From assembly GCF_014042345.1 (NCBI RefSeq), contig NZ_JACEZT010000001.1, forward strand, positions 62,001 through 126,000: 64,000 nt of DNA. The letters are read 5' to 3'. The stretch's first letter is position 1, and every line of letters starts with the position of its first letter. Source of the DNA: Rugamonas brunnea. Its GTDB lineage: Bacteria > Pseudomonadota > Gammaproteobacteria > Burkholderiales > Burkholderiaceae_D. Made by a program: the position numbers and the translations under genes. Below are positions 1-8,264 of the stretch, in pieces. The notes under the pieces are model-generated. The model worked only from the letters and a program-made list of their open reading frames with translations. It made no database searches and had not been told where the DNA came from.

Positions 1-276
1 CGCGTCCTCCACGGCGGCCGGGAACGGGCGCACGGGCGCCAGCGTGTAACTGGCGGCCAGCACCAGTTGCTCAGGGTTGTCGTTCACCAGGTGGCGCAGG
101 AACATGTCGCTGTCCTCCAGCCCGCCCGTCACGAAACCGCCGCCGTGGAAGAACACGATCAGCGCGTCGCGCTTGGTGCCGGCGGGGCCGTAGCTGTACA
201 GGCGCGCGGGCAGCATGCCGTCCACGCCGCGCACGTCCAGGTTGCGGCTCTTGAGCTGGTCGGACAGCGCGTTCAT
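1..276 (-). CDS. alpha/beta-hydrolase esterase, N-terminal part only
   Basis: The frame is open from an ATG at 276 to the window edge (92 codons), so only the N-terminus is visible. Near residues 43-49 it shows FFHGGGF, the HGGG oxyanion-hole motif of the hormone-sensitive-lipase/acetyl-esterase family. This follows a beta strand (DALIVFFHGGG) and precedes a segment like YTLAPVRPFPAAVED, also typical of that family. The nucleophile elbow and the catalytic Asp and His lie outside the window. The start codon overlaps the stop of the small upstream ORF by ATGA, so the two are probably translated together. The substrate cannot be told; a short-chain acyl ester is the family's usual one. Confidence 0.8.
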   Translation of the reverse strand, partial: MNALSDQLKSRNLDVRGVDGMLPARLYSYGPAGTKRDALIVFFHGGGFVTGGLEDSDMFLRHLVNDNPEQLVLAASYTLAPVRPFPAAVEDA

Positions 277-473
277 TGATGCACCGTCCGTACCGCGTCG
301 TCGGCGCAGGCCAGCTGGTCGCCATCGGCCTGCCATTGTTGGGTCAGGGCATGGACGCCGCTCGCCTCGGTCTGGGCCGCCAGCGCGTACGTATCGGTGG
401 TGACGATGGCCGCCAGCGCGGCCGCGCCGAGCGCGAGTCCTAACACCGCCATGATTTCAGTCCGATATGCCAT
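273..473 (-). CDS. small putative exported or membrane-anchored protein (66 aa)
   Basis: A short ORF with a hydrophobic stretch at about residues 8-26 (rich in Ala, Leu and Val), then a polar tail containing one Cys. This could be a signal peptide or a single membrane anchor. I do not recognise a family. The main support is the 4-base stop/start overlap with the downstream esterase, which suggests a two-gene operon. The ATG lies at 471-473; an internal ATG at residue 8 would shorten the leader. It could be a spurious ORF. Confidence 0.45.
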   Translation of the reverse strand: MAYRTEIMAVLGLALGAAALAAIVTTDTYALAAQTEASGVHALTQQWQADGDQLACADDAVRTVHQ

Positions 474-587
474 GATGTTTTCCCTCCCAAACTGCCAGCG
501 TCCGGCCCGACGGGGCTGTGTTCCATGCTGCAGTACAACAATCTTAAACTTCCACTACAATTAGATAAATACGGCAATGTCGAATTG

Positions 588-609
588 ATTGTTCATGAAT
601 CCGAACAAT
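588..609. promoter_or_regulatory. perfect 7-bp-arm dyad before a LysR gene
   Basis: ATTGTTC-N8-GAACAAT, a perfect inverted repeat ending 11 bp before the ATG of the LysR gene at 621. Spacing and placement fit an autoregulatory LysR-type operator. No binding is known; this is inference from symmetry and position. Confidence 0.5.
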
Positions 610-620
610 GAGTGGAGAAG

Positions 621-1568
621 ATGAATAAACTGCAAGCGATGGAAGTGTTTGTGCAGGTGGTGGACGCCGGCGGCTTCACGCGCGCGGCCGACAATATGCA
701 ACTGCCCAAAGCCACCGTCTCCACCCTGATCCAGTCGCTGGAAGCGGCGCTGAAGGTCAAGCTGCTGCACCGGACCACGCGCCAGGTGACGGTGACGGCC
801 GACGGCGCCGCCTATTATGAACGCTGTCTGCGCATCCTGTCGGACGTGCGCGAAGCGGAGGAATCGCTGTCGCGCACGCGCCTGAGCCCCAGCGGCCGGC
901 TGCGGGTGGACGCGCCCACGGGCCTGGCCAGCGAAGTGCTGGTGCCCGCCCTGCCCGACTTTTTCGCCCGCTATCCCGATATCGAACTGGAACTGGGCAG
1001 CAGCGACCGCCAGGTCGACCTGATCGAGGAAGGCGTGGATTGCTGCGTGCGCGGCGGCGCGCTGGCCGACTCCAACCTGATCGCGCGCCGGGTCGGCTTC
1101 CTGCACTTTCTGACCTGCGCGGCGCCATCGTACCTGGAGCGCTACGGCCGGCCACAGCACCCGAACGAGCTGCTGCGCCACCGCTGCGTGAACTATTTCT
1201 CCTCGCGCACCGGCAAGATCTTCGAATGGGACTTCACCCGCGGCGATGAACTGGTGCAGACGCTGCTGCCCGGCTCGATCGCCGTCAACGACGCCAACGC
1301 CTACCTGGCTGCGGGGCTGGCCGGGCTGGGCATCATCCAGACCGTGCGCTTCGTGCTGGAACCGCTGATCGCCGAAGGCAAGCTGGAATTGCTGCTGCCC
1401 GACTGGACCTCGGCGCCCATCCCCATCCACGTGGTCTACCCGCAGAACCGCCACCTGTCGGCCAAGGTGCGCGTGTTCGTCGAATGGGTGGCCGAGCTGT
1501 TCGCCCAACATCCCGGCATGCGCTTGCCCAAAACTGCGCGCGCCCTCAACACGGAGTTCACCCTATGA
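621..1568 (+). CDS. LysR-family transcriptional regulator
   Basis: A 315-aa protein of the usual LysR length. The N-terminal winged helix-turn-helix spans about residues 1-60, with recognition-helix region around GGFTRAADNMQLPKATVS. A periplasmic-binding-like effector domain follows from about residue 88 (RLRVDAPTGLASEVLVPALP). The ATG at 621 is chosen because GGAGAAG sits just upstream; a GTG at 612 would read through that site. The stop overlaps the start of the 2-hydroxyacid dehydrogenase (ATGA), so the two are co-transcribed and the dehydrogenase is a likely target. A perfect dyad at 588-609 suggests autoregulation. The effector is unknown. Confidence 0.9.
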   Translation: MNKLQAMEVFVQVVDAGGFTRAADNMQLPKATVSTLIQSLEAALKVKLLHRTTRQVTVTADGAAYYERCLRILSDVREAEESLSRTRLSPSGRLRVDAPTGLASEVLVPALPDFFARYPDIELELGSSDRQVDLIEEGVDCCVRGGALADSNLIARRVGFLHFLTCAAPSYLERYGRPQHPNELLRHRCVNYFSSRTGKIFEWDFTRGDELVQTLLPGSIAVNDANAYLAAGLAGLGIIQTVRFVLEPLIAEGKLELLLPDWTSAPIPIHVVYPQNRHLSAKVRVFVEWVAELFAQHPGMRLPKTARALNTEFTL

Positions 1569-2524
1569 GCCATGCCCCGCACCGCGTCGTCTTCCTCGAC
1601 CGTGACAGCCTGATCGCCAGCGTGCGCCTGCCTGCCTTTCCCCACCACTGGGACCAGTATCCCGCCACGGCCCATGTCGATGTGGTGGAACGGCTGCGCG
1701 ACGCCACCATCGCCATCACCAACAAGGTGCCCTTGCGGGCAGCCGACCTGGGCCAGCTACCGGACCTGAAGATGATCGCCGTGGCGGCCACCGGCACCGA
1801 CATCCTGGACCTGGCGGCCTGCCGCGAACGGGGCATCGCGGTCTCGAACATCCGCAACTACGCCGTGCACTCGCTGCCTGAACACACGTTCGCGCTGATC
1901 CTGGCCCTGCGCCGCAACCTGGTGGCCTACCGCGCCGACGTGGAAGCGGGCCGCTGGCAACATGCGGGCCGTTTCTGCCTGCTCGACCACCCGATCTCGG
2001 ATCTGGCCGGCAGCCGCCTTGGCCTGGTCGGCTACGGCGCGCTGGGCAAATCGGTGGCCGCGCTGGCGCGCGCCTTCGGCATGGAGGTGTGCGTGCACAC
2101 GCGCTCGCCCGTGGACGATCCCGCCGTGCGCCAGGTCGGCTGGGACGAACTGCTGGACACGTCGGACGTGATCAGCCTGCACCTGCCGTTGACGGAACAG
2201 ACGCGCCACATGATCGGCGCTCCGGAGCTGGCCCGCATGAAGCGCAGCGCGCTGCTGATCAACACCGCGCGCGGCGGACTGGTGCACGAACAGGCGCTGG
2301 CCGACGCGCTGCACAACCACGTGATCGCCGGCGCCGGCTTCGACGTGCTGACGCAGGAGCCGCCACCGGACAACAACGTGCTGCTCCAGCTGCGCCTGCC
2401 CAACTTCATCCTCACACCGCACACGGCCTGGGCCAGCGGCCAGGCCATGCAGGTGCTGGCCGATCAGCTGATCGACAACATCGAAGCGTGGGTGGCGGGC
2501 GCGCAGCGCAACGTGGTGGTGTGA
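1565..2524 (+). CDS. D-isomer-specific 2-hydroxyacid dehydrogenase (NAD-binding)
   Basis: A 319-aa protein, normal for glycerate, hydroxypyruvate or glyoxylate reductases. Rossmann motif GYGALG is at residues 156-161. The catalytic triad is in place: Arg236 in NTARGGLV, Glu265 in TQEPPP, His286 in TPHTAWAS. The family reversibly reduces 2-oxoacids such as hydroxypyruvate and glyoxylate to D-2-hydroxyacids with NAD(P)H in the cytoplasm. The start overlaps the LysR stop by 4 bp. The exact substrate cannot be fixed from sequence; hydroxypyruvate reductase is the best guess. Confidence 0.88.
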   Translation: MSHAPHRVVFLDRDSLIASVRLPAFPHHWDQYPATAHVDVVERLRDATIAITNKVPLRAADLGQLPDLKMIAVAATGTDILDLAACRERGIAVSNIRNYAVHSLPEHTFALILALRRNLVAYRADVEAGRWQHAGRFCLLDHPISDLAGSRLGLVGYGALGKSVAALARAFGMEVCVHTRSPVDDPAVRQVGWDELLDTSDVISLHLPLTEQTRHMIGAPELARMKRSALLINTARGGLVHEQALADALHNHVIAGAGFDVLTQEPPPDNNVLLQLRLPNFILTPHTAWASGQAMQVLADQLIDNIEAWVAGAQRNVVV

Positions 2525-2561
2525 GCGGGCCCGCCGCCGCGTCACCCGGTCACGCTGTCAC

Positions 2562-3188
2562 TCAAAAGCTTAGCGGCGTGCCCTTGTAGTAGACGTTTGC
2601 GGGCACGATGCTGCAATTGAACGTGATGGGCGTGGCCACTTCGTGGGCCCAGCCCCGCGTCACCAGCGTGGCGATGTCCATCAGCGTCATCACGCGGCGA
2701 TTGCCGGCGCCGGCGGCCAGTCCTTCCGGCGTGAACACCACCAGGACCACCGACCACGCCACGTTGAAGTCGCCCGTGTGCGGCACGCCGATCAGGTGGT
2801 CGTGTCCGATCAGCAGCGCGCACTGGTTGGCCGGGTAGCCATACTGGACGCAGGTGGCCCCGCCATTCGGATAGCCGGGCGCCGGGAACGGCAGCACGTT
2901 GACGTGGTCGCAATTGTGCGGCTGGCAGTTCAGTACGGCCGGATTGATGGTCGAATTACTGGGATAGGCAGGCAGGTAGAGCGGCGCGGCGGCGCGCGGG
3001 TTGGCCATCGATGGGAATGGCGCCTTCGACGGCGTCAGCAGATAGACGGTACTGCCGTCCGCAGCGTTCAAGGCCGGCTCCACGGTCGCCTGGCCGAAAG
3101 CGGTTTGCCCGGACTGGGCCAGTACGCCCATGCTGGCGCCGGCCAACCCTAGCGCCAGCAGCAACATCAAAACAGTTCGCTTGCACAT
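2562..3188 (-). CDS. exported protein of unknown function
   Basis: A 208-aa protein with a clear signal peptide: KR at residues 3-4, a Leu/Ala-rich core, and a probable cleavage after VLAQ near residue 25. The mature part has conserved-looking Cys residues (NCQPHNCDHVN, ATCVQYG, NQCALL, NCSIV) that may form disulfides in the periplasm, and a GHDHLIGVPHTGDFN segment. I do not recognise the family. It is convergent with the dehydrogenase gene (37 bp apart) and faces away from the DUF1326 gene. Confidence 0.75.
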   Translation of the reverse strand: MCKRTVLMLLLALGLAGASMGVLAQSGQTAFGQATVEPALNAADGSTVYLLTPSKAPFPSMANPRAAAPLYLPAYPSNSTINPAVLNCQPHNCDHVNVLPFPAPGYPNGGATCVQYGYPANQCALLIGHDHLIGVPHTGDFNVAWSVVLVVFTPEGLAAGAGNRRVMTLMDIATLVTRGWAHEVATPITFNCSIVPANVYYKGTPLSF

Positions 3189-3431
3189 CTTCTTCTCCCC
3201 GTTGGAAACAGGCGCACGCGGGCGCGCCCTTGCCCTCCTGCTGAAGCCGGATGCCGTTGCCGTTGAAGCCGGTCGATGTCGCTTTCAATATAGTTCACGT
3301 ATCTCATCCGTGCAGAAATACGCAACGCAACCGTGCGCGGGCCTTGGCCAGTCCGGACTTGTGTTTGGCGCGCCGCGGCCTACAGTGAAGAGTGCGGAGA
3401 TACCGCGTGTACCACATTCGGGGAGGCGATC

Positions 3432-4064
3432 ATGGCAACGGCAGACTGGCGCCTGGAAGGTGACTGGGTAAAGAACTGCAACTGCGCGTATGGATGCCCA
3501 TGCGACTTTAACGCAAGACCAACGGAGGGATATTGCAAGGGGTTGGTCGCCATGCATATCACTTCCGGCTACTTTGAAGGGATACGGCTGGACGGCCTGT
3601 CGTTCTGCGTGACGGTGCACTTCCCGGGCGCGCTACACGAAGGCAATGGCGAAGCCCAACCCATCATCGACGAACGCGCCACGCCGGAACAACGCGAGGC
3701 CCTGTTCGCCATCCTGTCCGGCCAGAACTCGCAGGAAGGCACGCTGTTCCATATCTTCAGCCTGATCGTGACCAAGATGCACGACCCCGTATTCGCCCCG
3801 TTCCGCTTCGAATTCGACCTGCGTGAACGCCAGGCGCGCGTGGTCATCCCCGGCGTGCTGACGACGGACGTGGAACCGATCAGGAACCCCGTGACGGGCG
3901 CACCGTTCCGTGGGGCCGTCGTGCTGCCCGAAGGTTTCGAGCACCGCGAAGGACAGATCGCCTCGGCCAACATCGACAGCACGGGCGCGGTTCCGTTCAC
4001 CACTAAGGGCAGCCACAGCACGCTGGCGCACGTGATCCAGAGCCCGGCGGGCGTGCTGGGCTGA
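3432..4064 (+). CDS. DUF1326-family cysteine-rich protein
   Basis: A 210-aa protein. The N-terminus carries C16-x-C18-x3-C22-x-C24 (NCNCAYGCPCDF), the signature that opens DUF1326 proteins, followed by WTV-free beta-rich sequence. The ATG at 3432 is preceded by GGGAGG; a longer upstream reading has no such site. The gene sits 13 bp before a DUF2182 membrane-protein gene, a recurrent pairing that suggests a joint metal-related role at the membrane. That role is not established. A possible promoter (TTGTGT-N16-TACAGT) lies at 3359-3386. Confidence 0.85.
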   Translation: MATADWRLEGDWVKNCNCAYGCPCDFNARPTEGYCKGLVAMHITSGYFEGIRLDGLSFCVTVHFPGALHEGNGEAQPIIDERATPEQREALFAILSGQNSQEGTLFHIFSLIVTKMHDPVFAPFRFEFDLRERQARVVIPGVLTTDVEPIRNPVTGAPFRGAVVLPEGFEHREGQIASANIDSTGAVPFTTKGSHSTLAHVIQSPAGVLG

Positions 4065-4077
4065 GGCGGCGCCGGCC

Positions 4078-4896
4078 ATGAGCGTGGCGATCCTGGCGCG
4101 CGTGCTGCATCACGAACGGGCGCTGCCGGTGGTGGCCGTCACGCTCGTGAGTACGCTCGCCTGGACCTACCTGCTCGCGGGCGCGGGCACGATGGAGGAA
4201 ATGGACGGCATGCTCATGCCCATGAGCACCGGGCCGTGGACCATTTCCCATGCGCTTGTCATGCTCGTCATGTGGGCGGTGATGATGGTCGCCATGATGC
4301 TGCCAAGCGCACTGCCCATGCTGTTGCTGTATGCGACCATGGCGCGCAGGCATGGCGCGACGCAGCGATCGGGATCGGGGTCGGACTCGGGAACGGCATG
4401 GGCCATATCGCTGTTCGGCCTCGGCTACGTGGCCGTGTGGAGCGGGTTCAGCTTGGCGGCCGTCGCGCTGCAATACCTGCTGGAGCGGGCGGCCCTGCTG
4501 TCGGCAATGATGGAAAGCACCAGCATCGTGCTGGCCGGCGCCACGCTGGTCGCAGCCGGCGTGTATCAGTGGACGCCCGTCAAATCCGCCTGCCTTGCCC
4601 ATTGCCAGTCGCCGCTCGATTTCGTGCTGGCCAACTGGCGCACTGGCAGCCTGGGTGCATTCCAGATGGGCTTGCGCCACGGCGCCTACTGCGTCGGCTG
4701 CTGCTGGGCGCTGATGCTGCTGCTGTTCGTGGGCGGCGTGATGAACCTGGCCTGGATCGCCGGGCTGGCCGTCTACGTGCTGGTGGAGAAACTGGCACCG
4801 GCAGGCCACTGGATCAGTCGCGCCACCGGTGTCGTGTTCGTCGCCTGGGGCGTGGCGACGCTGCTGTCGCCTTATTTGGCGCTGAACTTCGCGTAG
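4078..4896 (+). CDS. DUF2182-family integral membrane protein
   Basis: A 272-aa polytopic protein with about six hydrophobic segments. It has a Met-rich external loop (EEMDGMLMPMS, about residues 40-50), the family-typical MWAVMMVAMMLPSA segment near residues 64-78, and Cys pairs in CLAHCQ and CVGCC in the C-terminal half. The Met and Cys content suggests binding of a soft metal, but that is inference. It follows the DUF1326 gene closely and is surely in the same operon. Its 3' end overlaps the convergent glutathione-transferase gene by 25 bp. Confidence 0.85.
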   Translation: MSVAILARVLHHERALPVVAVTLVSTLAWTYLLAGAGTMEEMDGMLMPMSTGPWTISHALVMLVMWAVMMVAMMLPSALPMLLLYATMARRHGATQRSGSGSDSGTAWAISLFGLGYVAVWSGFSLAAVALQYLLERAALLSAMMESTSIVLAGATLVAAGVYQWTPVKSACLAHCQSPLDFVLANWRTGSLGAFQMGLRHGAYCVGCCWALMLLLFVGGVMNLAWIAGLAVYVLVEKLAPAGHWISRATGVVFVAWGVATLLSPYLALNFA

Positions 4897-5495
4897 TAGG
4901 CCTGGATGGCTGGCGTGTTGGCGATGCGCTGCATATGGGCGTTCAGCGCCGGGGCGACGCTTTGCACCAGGTCAGCCGGCACATGGTCGAGGCGGCCCGA
5001 ATTGAGGTTGCGGATATCGACAAACACCTTCAGGTCGGCCACGGTGAGGCGGTTGTCAGCGAAGAACTCGCCGCCGTGCGCCAGCAATTGCGCCTCCAGC
5101 CAGCGCAGGTAGACAGGCATGGAACCGTTGACCAGCGCCAGCCGCGCCGCCTTCTGTTCTTCGCCCGTCATGCGGAAGGTGGGGCTCATTTTGACGTTCG
5201 CGTCTTCCACCACATAGGCCACCTCGTCGCACAGCAAGGCCTGGTAAGGGTCGGTGGGATACAGGCCCGCCAGTTTGCCGGCATAGCGCAGGATGGCGTC
5301 GCACTGGGTCACCAGCGTACCGTCCACGTGCAGCGTGGGCACTTGGCCGAATGGCGTCGTCTTGCGCAACTCGGCGAACTCGGGGAAGGCGAAGCGGTGG
5401 TCTTCGAATGGGATGCCGCCGATGTGCAGCGCCAGACGGGCCGGCTCGCCGCGGCCGCCGTGGAAATCGAAGTAAGTCAGTTTGAGCTGTGGCAT
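4872..5495 (-). CDS. glutathione S-transferase family protein
   Basis: A 207-aa protein, normal GST length. The thioredoxin-fold N-terminal domain (about 1-80) starts LKLTYFDFHGGRGEPARLAL, with Tyr8 in the usual catalytic spot and TLVTQCDAILRY carrying the glutathione-binding position near residue 66. An all-helical C-terminal domain follows. The pattern resembles sigma-like/prostaglandin-synthase-type GSTs. Probable role: glutathione conjugation or peroxide/xenobiotic detoxification in the cytoplasm. It overlaps the 3' end of the DUF2182 gene on the other strand. Confidence 0.85.
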   Translation of the reverse strand: MPQLKLTYFDFHGGRGEPARLALHIGGIPFEDHRFAFPEFAELRKTTPFGQVPTLHVDGTLVTQCDAILRYAGKLAGLYPTDPYQALLCDEVAYVVEDANVKMSPTFRMTGEEQKAARLALVNGSMPVYLRWLEAQLLAHGGEFFADNRLTVADLKVFVDIRNLNSGRLDHVPADLVQSVAPALNAHMQRIANTPAIQAYYAKFSAK

Positions 5496-5640
5496 CGTAA
5501 TGTCCTGAGGTAGTTGGCGCGGGCAGGCCGCGTCAGGGTTGGCGAAAAATCAGAAGTTCATGATCGCCAACAATGATAATCCAAAGCCGGCGGGCGTGAA
5601 GGCCGGCGGCCCGAGCGCCGCATCGGGGGACGTTAACGGG

Positions 5641-6078
5641 TCAGGTATGCCCTGCCACCCACATCAATTTAATATCGACGAGAGACAAAATGGCGGAAGT
5701 GGCAATACCGTCTATCAGGAATAAAATCAATACTGCGGAAAACATTTTACTCCTTGAAAACTCGCGCAAAAAGATACTGGCCACAAATGCAAAAATGCCC
5801 CACTGAGCGATCGTGAGCGGGATGCTGACAGCATTATCCAGATAAAACACCGGCGCATTCCAATTTCCCGAACCTGCATACAGGAATGGATAGAGGTTCA
5901 ATATCCACGGACTGGAACTAGTGAGCATCAGTAACCCTACTCCAATGGGAATTGTGATGAGGCCGACAAGAAAATAAACAGGCAAAGCCAAGACAGCCAC
6001 CGATGCGACTAAAATCATGGCACGCAACTGTCCTGACTTTAATACGAATACTCTTGGTAGGATTCTAAAGAAAATCAT
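5641..6078 (-). CDS. small polytopic membrane protein, unknown (145 aa)
   Basis: The ATG at 6078 follows a TTG codon and is taken as the start. Four hydrophobic segments are visible (about residues 20-45, 48-62, 82-105, 115-135). Base composition is clearly more A+T-rich than the flanking genes. It is the last member of a run of small same-strand genes with palindromes at their junctions. No family is recognised. Confidence 0.6.
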   Translation of the reverse strand: MIFFRILPRVFVLKSGQLRAMILVASVAVLALPVYFLVGLITIPIGVGLLMLTSSSPWILNLYPFLYAGSGNWNAPVFYLDNAVSIPLTIAQWGIFAFVASIFLREFSRSKMFSAVLILFLIDGIATSAILSLVDIKLMWVAGHT

Positions 6079-6117
6079 CAATTCCCGTAGTTAGTTATCG
6101 GGCAAAAAATGGGGCCA

Positions 6118-6170
6118 TGAGCGGTTCGATTGCCAAGTGCCGCGAAGGTCGGCTATCGCCCCATTTCGGA
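6118..6170. repeat. degenerate junction palindrome of the small-gene array
   Basis: Between the 6240-6827 and 5641-6078 genes lies an imperfect stem region (GGGGCCATGAGCGG paired loosely with TCGGCTATCGCCCC). It resembles the other junction elements only weakly, through GGTCGGCT. Confidence 0.3.
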
Positions 6171-6239
6171 CCTTCGACACCTTTTCTCGCCCGGTTAAGA
6201 ACCCGTTAATGAGCCAGTCTTTCATAGAGCTTGATTAAA

Positions 6240-6827
6240 TTACTTTCTAGTAACGACTAAAGAAGCAATTAACTCGGCAGCTTGTTTTAAGTTTGCTGGC
6301 GCATTCTCAATCTGCCTTTGCTGAAGTGAAATCTGAACGTCTACATCACGATACGAGAAGAACAAATGACAAATTTCTGTTTCGTTGCAAACGATAGAGC
6401 CGACGGAATATGTTGAATCATCGCGCGTAGGCTTTCTGCTGAAGTACCAGACATCTCTCCCACATAACTCCATACATCTATACCACCCAAAGGAAGTAAG
6501 TTGAAGTGCAGTCTCCACCGTCCCTTCAGCAATGGCAGTGTCAAATGGCGAAGGAAATCCATTCGCTCGCCGCTCTGCACTCGACTGCAAGAGTACGCCC
6601 CATTTTCCAAAATAAGGTCCATTGGAAATTTCCAAAAAAGCACCTTGTGTGTTGTCGAGCGCGCCGCTAGTCGCTCGCAGCGAGGAGGCGCTGATTATCG
6701 CTGGATTTGGAACTCGAAACGTTGTACTGGCGATTTTCAAGTCCACGTTTCGCTGAGACCAAAGGTGCGCGAATGTGACCCCTAACGCAAATAAAAGACA
6801 AAATACACCAGCTTTGCTCTTACTCAT
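6240..6827 (-). CDS. exported or membrane-anchored protein, unknown (195 aa)
   Basis: The ATG at 6827 is preferred over an in-frame codon 15 triplets upstream, because the protein then opens with a signal-like segment (SKSKAGVFCLLFALGVTFAH). The mature part has four Cys (RCMELCGRDVWYF, SIVCNETEICHLFF) that could pair as disulfides. It is visibly low in G+C and sits in the small-gene array. No family is recognised. Confidence 0.6.
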   Translation of the reverse strand: MSKSKAGVFCLLFALGVTFAHLWSQRNVDLKIASTTFRVPNPAIISASSLRATSGALDNTQGAFLEISNGPYFGKWGVLLQSSAERRANGFPSPFDTAIAEGTVETALQLTSFGWYRCMELCGRDVWYFSRKPTRDDSTYSVGSIVCNETEICHLFFSYRDVDVQISLQQRQIENAPANLKQAAELIASLVVTRK

Positions 6828-6846
6828 TACCCTTCTTTCACTTAGA

Positions 6847-6871
6847 TGGCAGCTACTGGCCGTTAGCGCCA
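6847..6871. repeat. junction palindrome with TGGCCG core
   Basis: TGGCAGCTA-CTGGCCGT-TAGCGCCA: an imperfect stem closing a loop with TGGCCG, placed between the genes at 6240-6827 and 6874-7134. It ends three bases before the upstream gene's stop codon. Confidence 0.55.
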
Positions 6872-6873
6872 TG

Positions 6874-7134
6874 CTATGCCAACTCGCCTATCGCATTCGC
6901 TAACTCGTCATCATAAAGCTCGGAATCATCCGAGTACCCTCGCTCAATCCTGCGCAGCGCTTCCGGCACCACCGCTTTCAGTCCCAACCGCTGACGTATG
7001 TAAGTTGCAAGTGCATGGTTGGACAAATCAGAAATCGGAACCTTCCAGTTTTCTCTACAAAGCTGTATCAGGCTAGATTCAAATTCGGGCTCGACCCAAA
7101 CGCCTTCGATATCAGCCACCGATTCCAACCTCAT
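6874..7134 (-). CDS. small acidic protein, unknown (86 aa)
   Basis: An ORF with a clean ATG at 7134. The sequence is soluble and acidic (SYDD/YDDELAN region at the C-terminus), with no membrane segment. Size, composition and neighbourhood would suit an immunity-type protein, but no family is recognised. Confidence 0.55.
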   Translation of the reverse strand: MRLESVADIEGVWVEPEFESSLIQLCRENWKVPISDLSNHALATYIRQRLGLKAVVPEALRRIERGYSDDSELYDDELANAIGELA

Positions 7135-7157
7135 GTATTGCCCTTATTTTTTTGTAT

Positions 7158-7181
7158 GACCGCTCCTGGCCGGGAGCAGTA
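7158..7181. repeat. junction palindrome with TGGCCG core
   Basis: GACCGCTCC-TGGCCG-GGAGCAGTA, a short and nearly perfect stem-loop. It is the cleanest copy of the junction element and lies between the genes at 6874-7134 and 7191-7556. Confidence 0.6.
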
Positions 7182-7190
7182 TTTCTATTT

Positions 7191-7556
7191 TCACACTTCA
7201 GTGCCCCAGCCATCAAATTCACAGTCTAGAACAGCTCCTTGCACTACAATCCATGGTAACCACTCGGCCAAAACTCTCTCATTGACTAAGGTTGGGTAAG
7301 TCTTACCCTCCACTAGGTACTTTCGAGAGAAAAAACTGCCATTTCGTCGCACTAATACTGATAAGCAATCGTTCGCGGATAGGTGCGCTGCCAATGCGTT
7401 CGCCTTTACTTCGTCAGGGGCCACAAATAAAAAATCGATTTGAACTTCTCTGCTTTCTGATAGCCCTGCATTTCGCAATGCCTCAATTGTTAGTGAATTC
7501 ATCGCCATTTGGGTGGCAATCACCTCGGCGGCTCGAAGTCTTTGTTTTGGTGTCAT
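7191..7556 (-). CDS. RraB-like (ribonuclease E inhibitor B fold) protein
   Basis: A 121-aa protein. An N-terminal helix (residues 1-30) precedes an RraB-type domain: IDFLFVAPDEVKANALAAHL, a central basic strand, and a C-terminal end with CEFDGWGTEV. This DGW-G near the end is the most typical RraB/DUF695-like feature. Family members can bind RNase E, but many stand-alone copies occur in immunity-type arrays, and this one lies in such a setting. RNase E control is therefore not assumed. Confidence 0.6.
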   Translation of the reverse strand: MTPKQRLRAAEVIATQMAMNSLTIEALRNAGLSESREVQIDFLFVAPDEVKANALAAHLSANDCLSVLVRRNGSFFSRKYLVEGKTYPTLVNERVLAEWLPWIVVQGAVLDCEFDGWGTEV

Positions 7557-7630
7557 ATCTTTATTTCGGGAACAACCTCCGTCCAGTTTATCAAATAATC
7601 AATAAGGATATAACTTCGGCAGCTACTGAT

Positions 7631-7666
7631 GTCCGGGAACCGGCTGCTCCTGGCCGGTGGCCGTCA
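7631..7666. repeat. junction palindrome with TGGCCG core
   Basis: GTCCGGGAACCGGCTGCTCC followed by TGGCCGGTGGCCGTCA, an imperfect copy of the junction element. It runs into the stop codon of the gene at 7664-8137. Confidence 0.5.
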
Positions 7667-8137
7667 TTTGATTTTCAAAAACCGCTTACCGTCGAAACGA
7701 TAGCGCTCGAAGGTTCTTCGCTTTCCAGATACGTCAGCATCACGTACTTCAACGGTAAATCCTAATGCTTGGCTGACACGGGAAATCTTTCCGATCTCTG
7801 AACCAAACTCTCCACCAGGTATCAACACAAGGTTTCCTTTGGCGTCGTTCTGTAGAAAGCGGGCCACATGAGTATGCGCCCCGGCGATACCTGAGACCTG
7901 CCACAGATAGCACTGGCAGATGTCCGACCAAAATTTCTCAATCCCAAGAGGTATCGCATCAAACCTTACCGGATCGTGAATACCTCCTTCTCCGTTGATT
8001 GTGCCGAGGTGGCGTTCACCATCGCAATTTTGAATCGCCACATAATCTACCCGAGCCTCCAACTCGCAGTCTGCCGCAATAGCTCGTCCGGATAAAGTTA
8101 GAAAGAGGAGTAACAAACAAAATGCGAATTTCCGCAT
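7664..8137 (-). CDS. exported protein, unknown (157 aa)
   Basis: The ATG at 8137 gives a good signal peptide (MRKFAFCLLLLFLTLSGRAIAA, cleavage near residue 22) and is preferred over an upstream in-frame start. The mature part holds Cys at ADCELE, QNCDGE and DICQCYLW, and a C-terminal EVRDADVSGKRRTFERYRF segment. It is probably periplasmic. No family is recognised. Confidence 0.6.
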   Translation of the reverse strand: MRKFAFCLLLLFLTLSGRAIAADCELEARVDYVAIQNCDGERHLGTINGEGGIHDPVRFDAIPLGIEKFWSDICQCYLWQVSGIAGAHTHVARFLQNDAKGNLVLIPGGEFGSEIGKISRVSQALGFTVEVRDADVSGKRRTFERYRFDGKRFLKIK

Positions 8138-8187
8138 GCCGAATCTTTCAAGTAATGCTACATGGCTGCAGTAGCGCCCCACCGCCA

Positions 8188-8216
8188 CAGTCCGGTGCTG
8201 GCCGATTGGAGGCATC
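8188..8216. repeat. junction element with TGGCCG core (degenerate)
   Basis: CAGTCCGGTGC-TGGCCG-ATTGGAGGCATCG: the core is kept but the arms pair poorly. It lies between the genes at 7664-8137 and 8265-8666. Confidence 0.4.
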
Positions 8217-8264
8217 GTTCGTCAGCAACTACAGGCCCCCGCAGCTACAACCCGAATGTCCTCT

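Noticed and set aside
561..1511. 316-codon minus-strand frame opposite the LysR gene
   Set aside because: Antisense shadow of a high-G+C gene: repetitive Gln/His/Arg composition, no ribosome site, and the plus frame has clear LysR domains.
5539..5724. 61-codon plus-strand frame after the GST gene
   Set aside because: Overlaps the membrane-protein gene on the other strand, has no ribosome site, and its composition does not look like protein.
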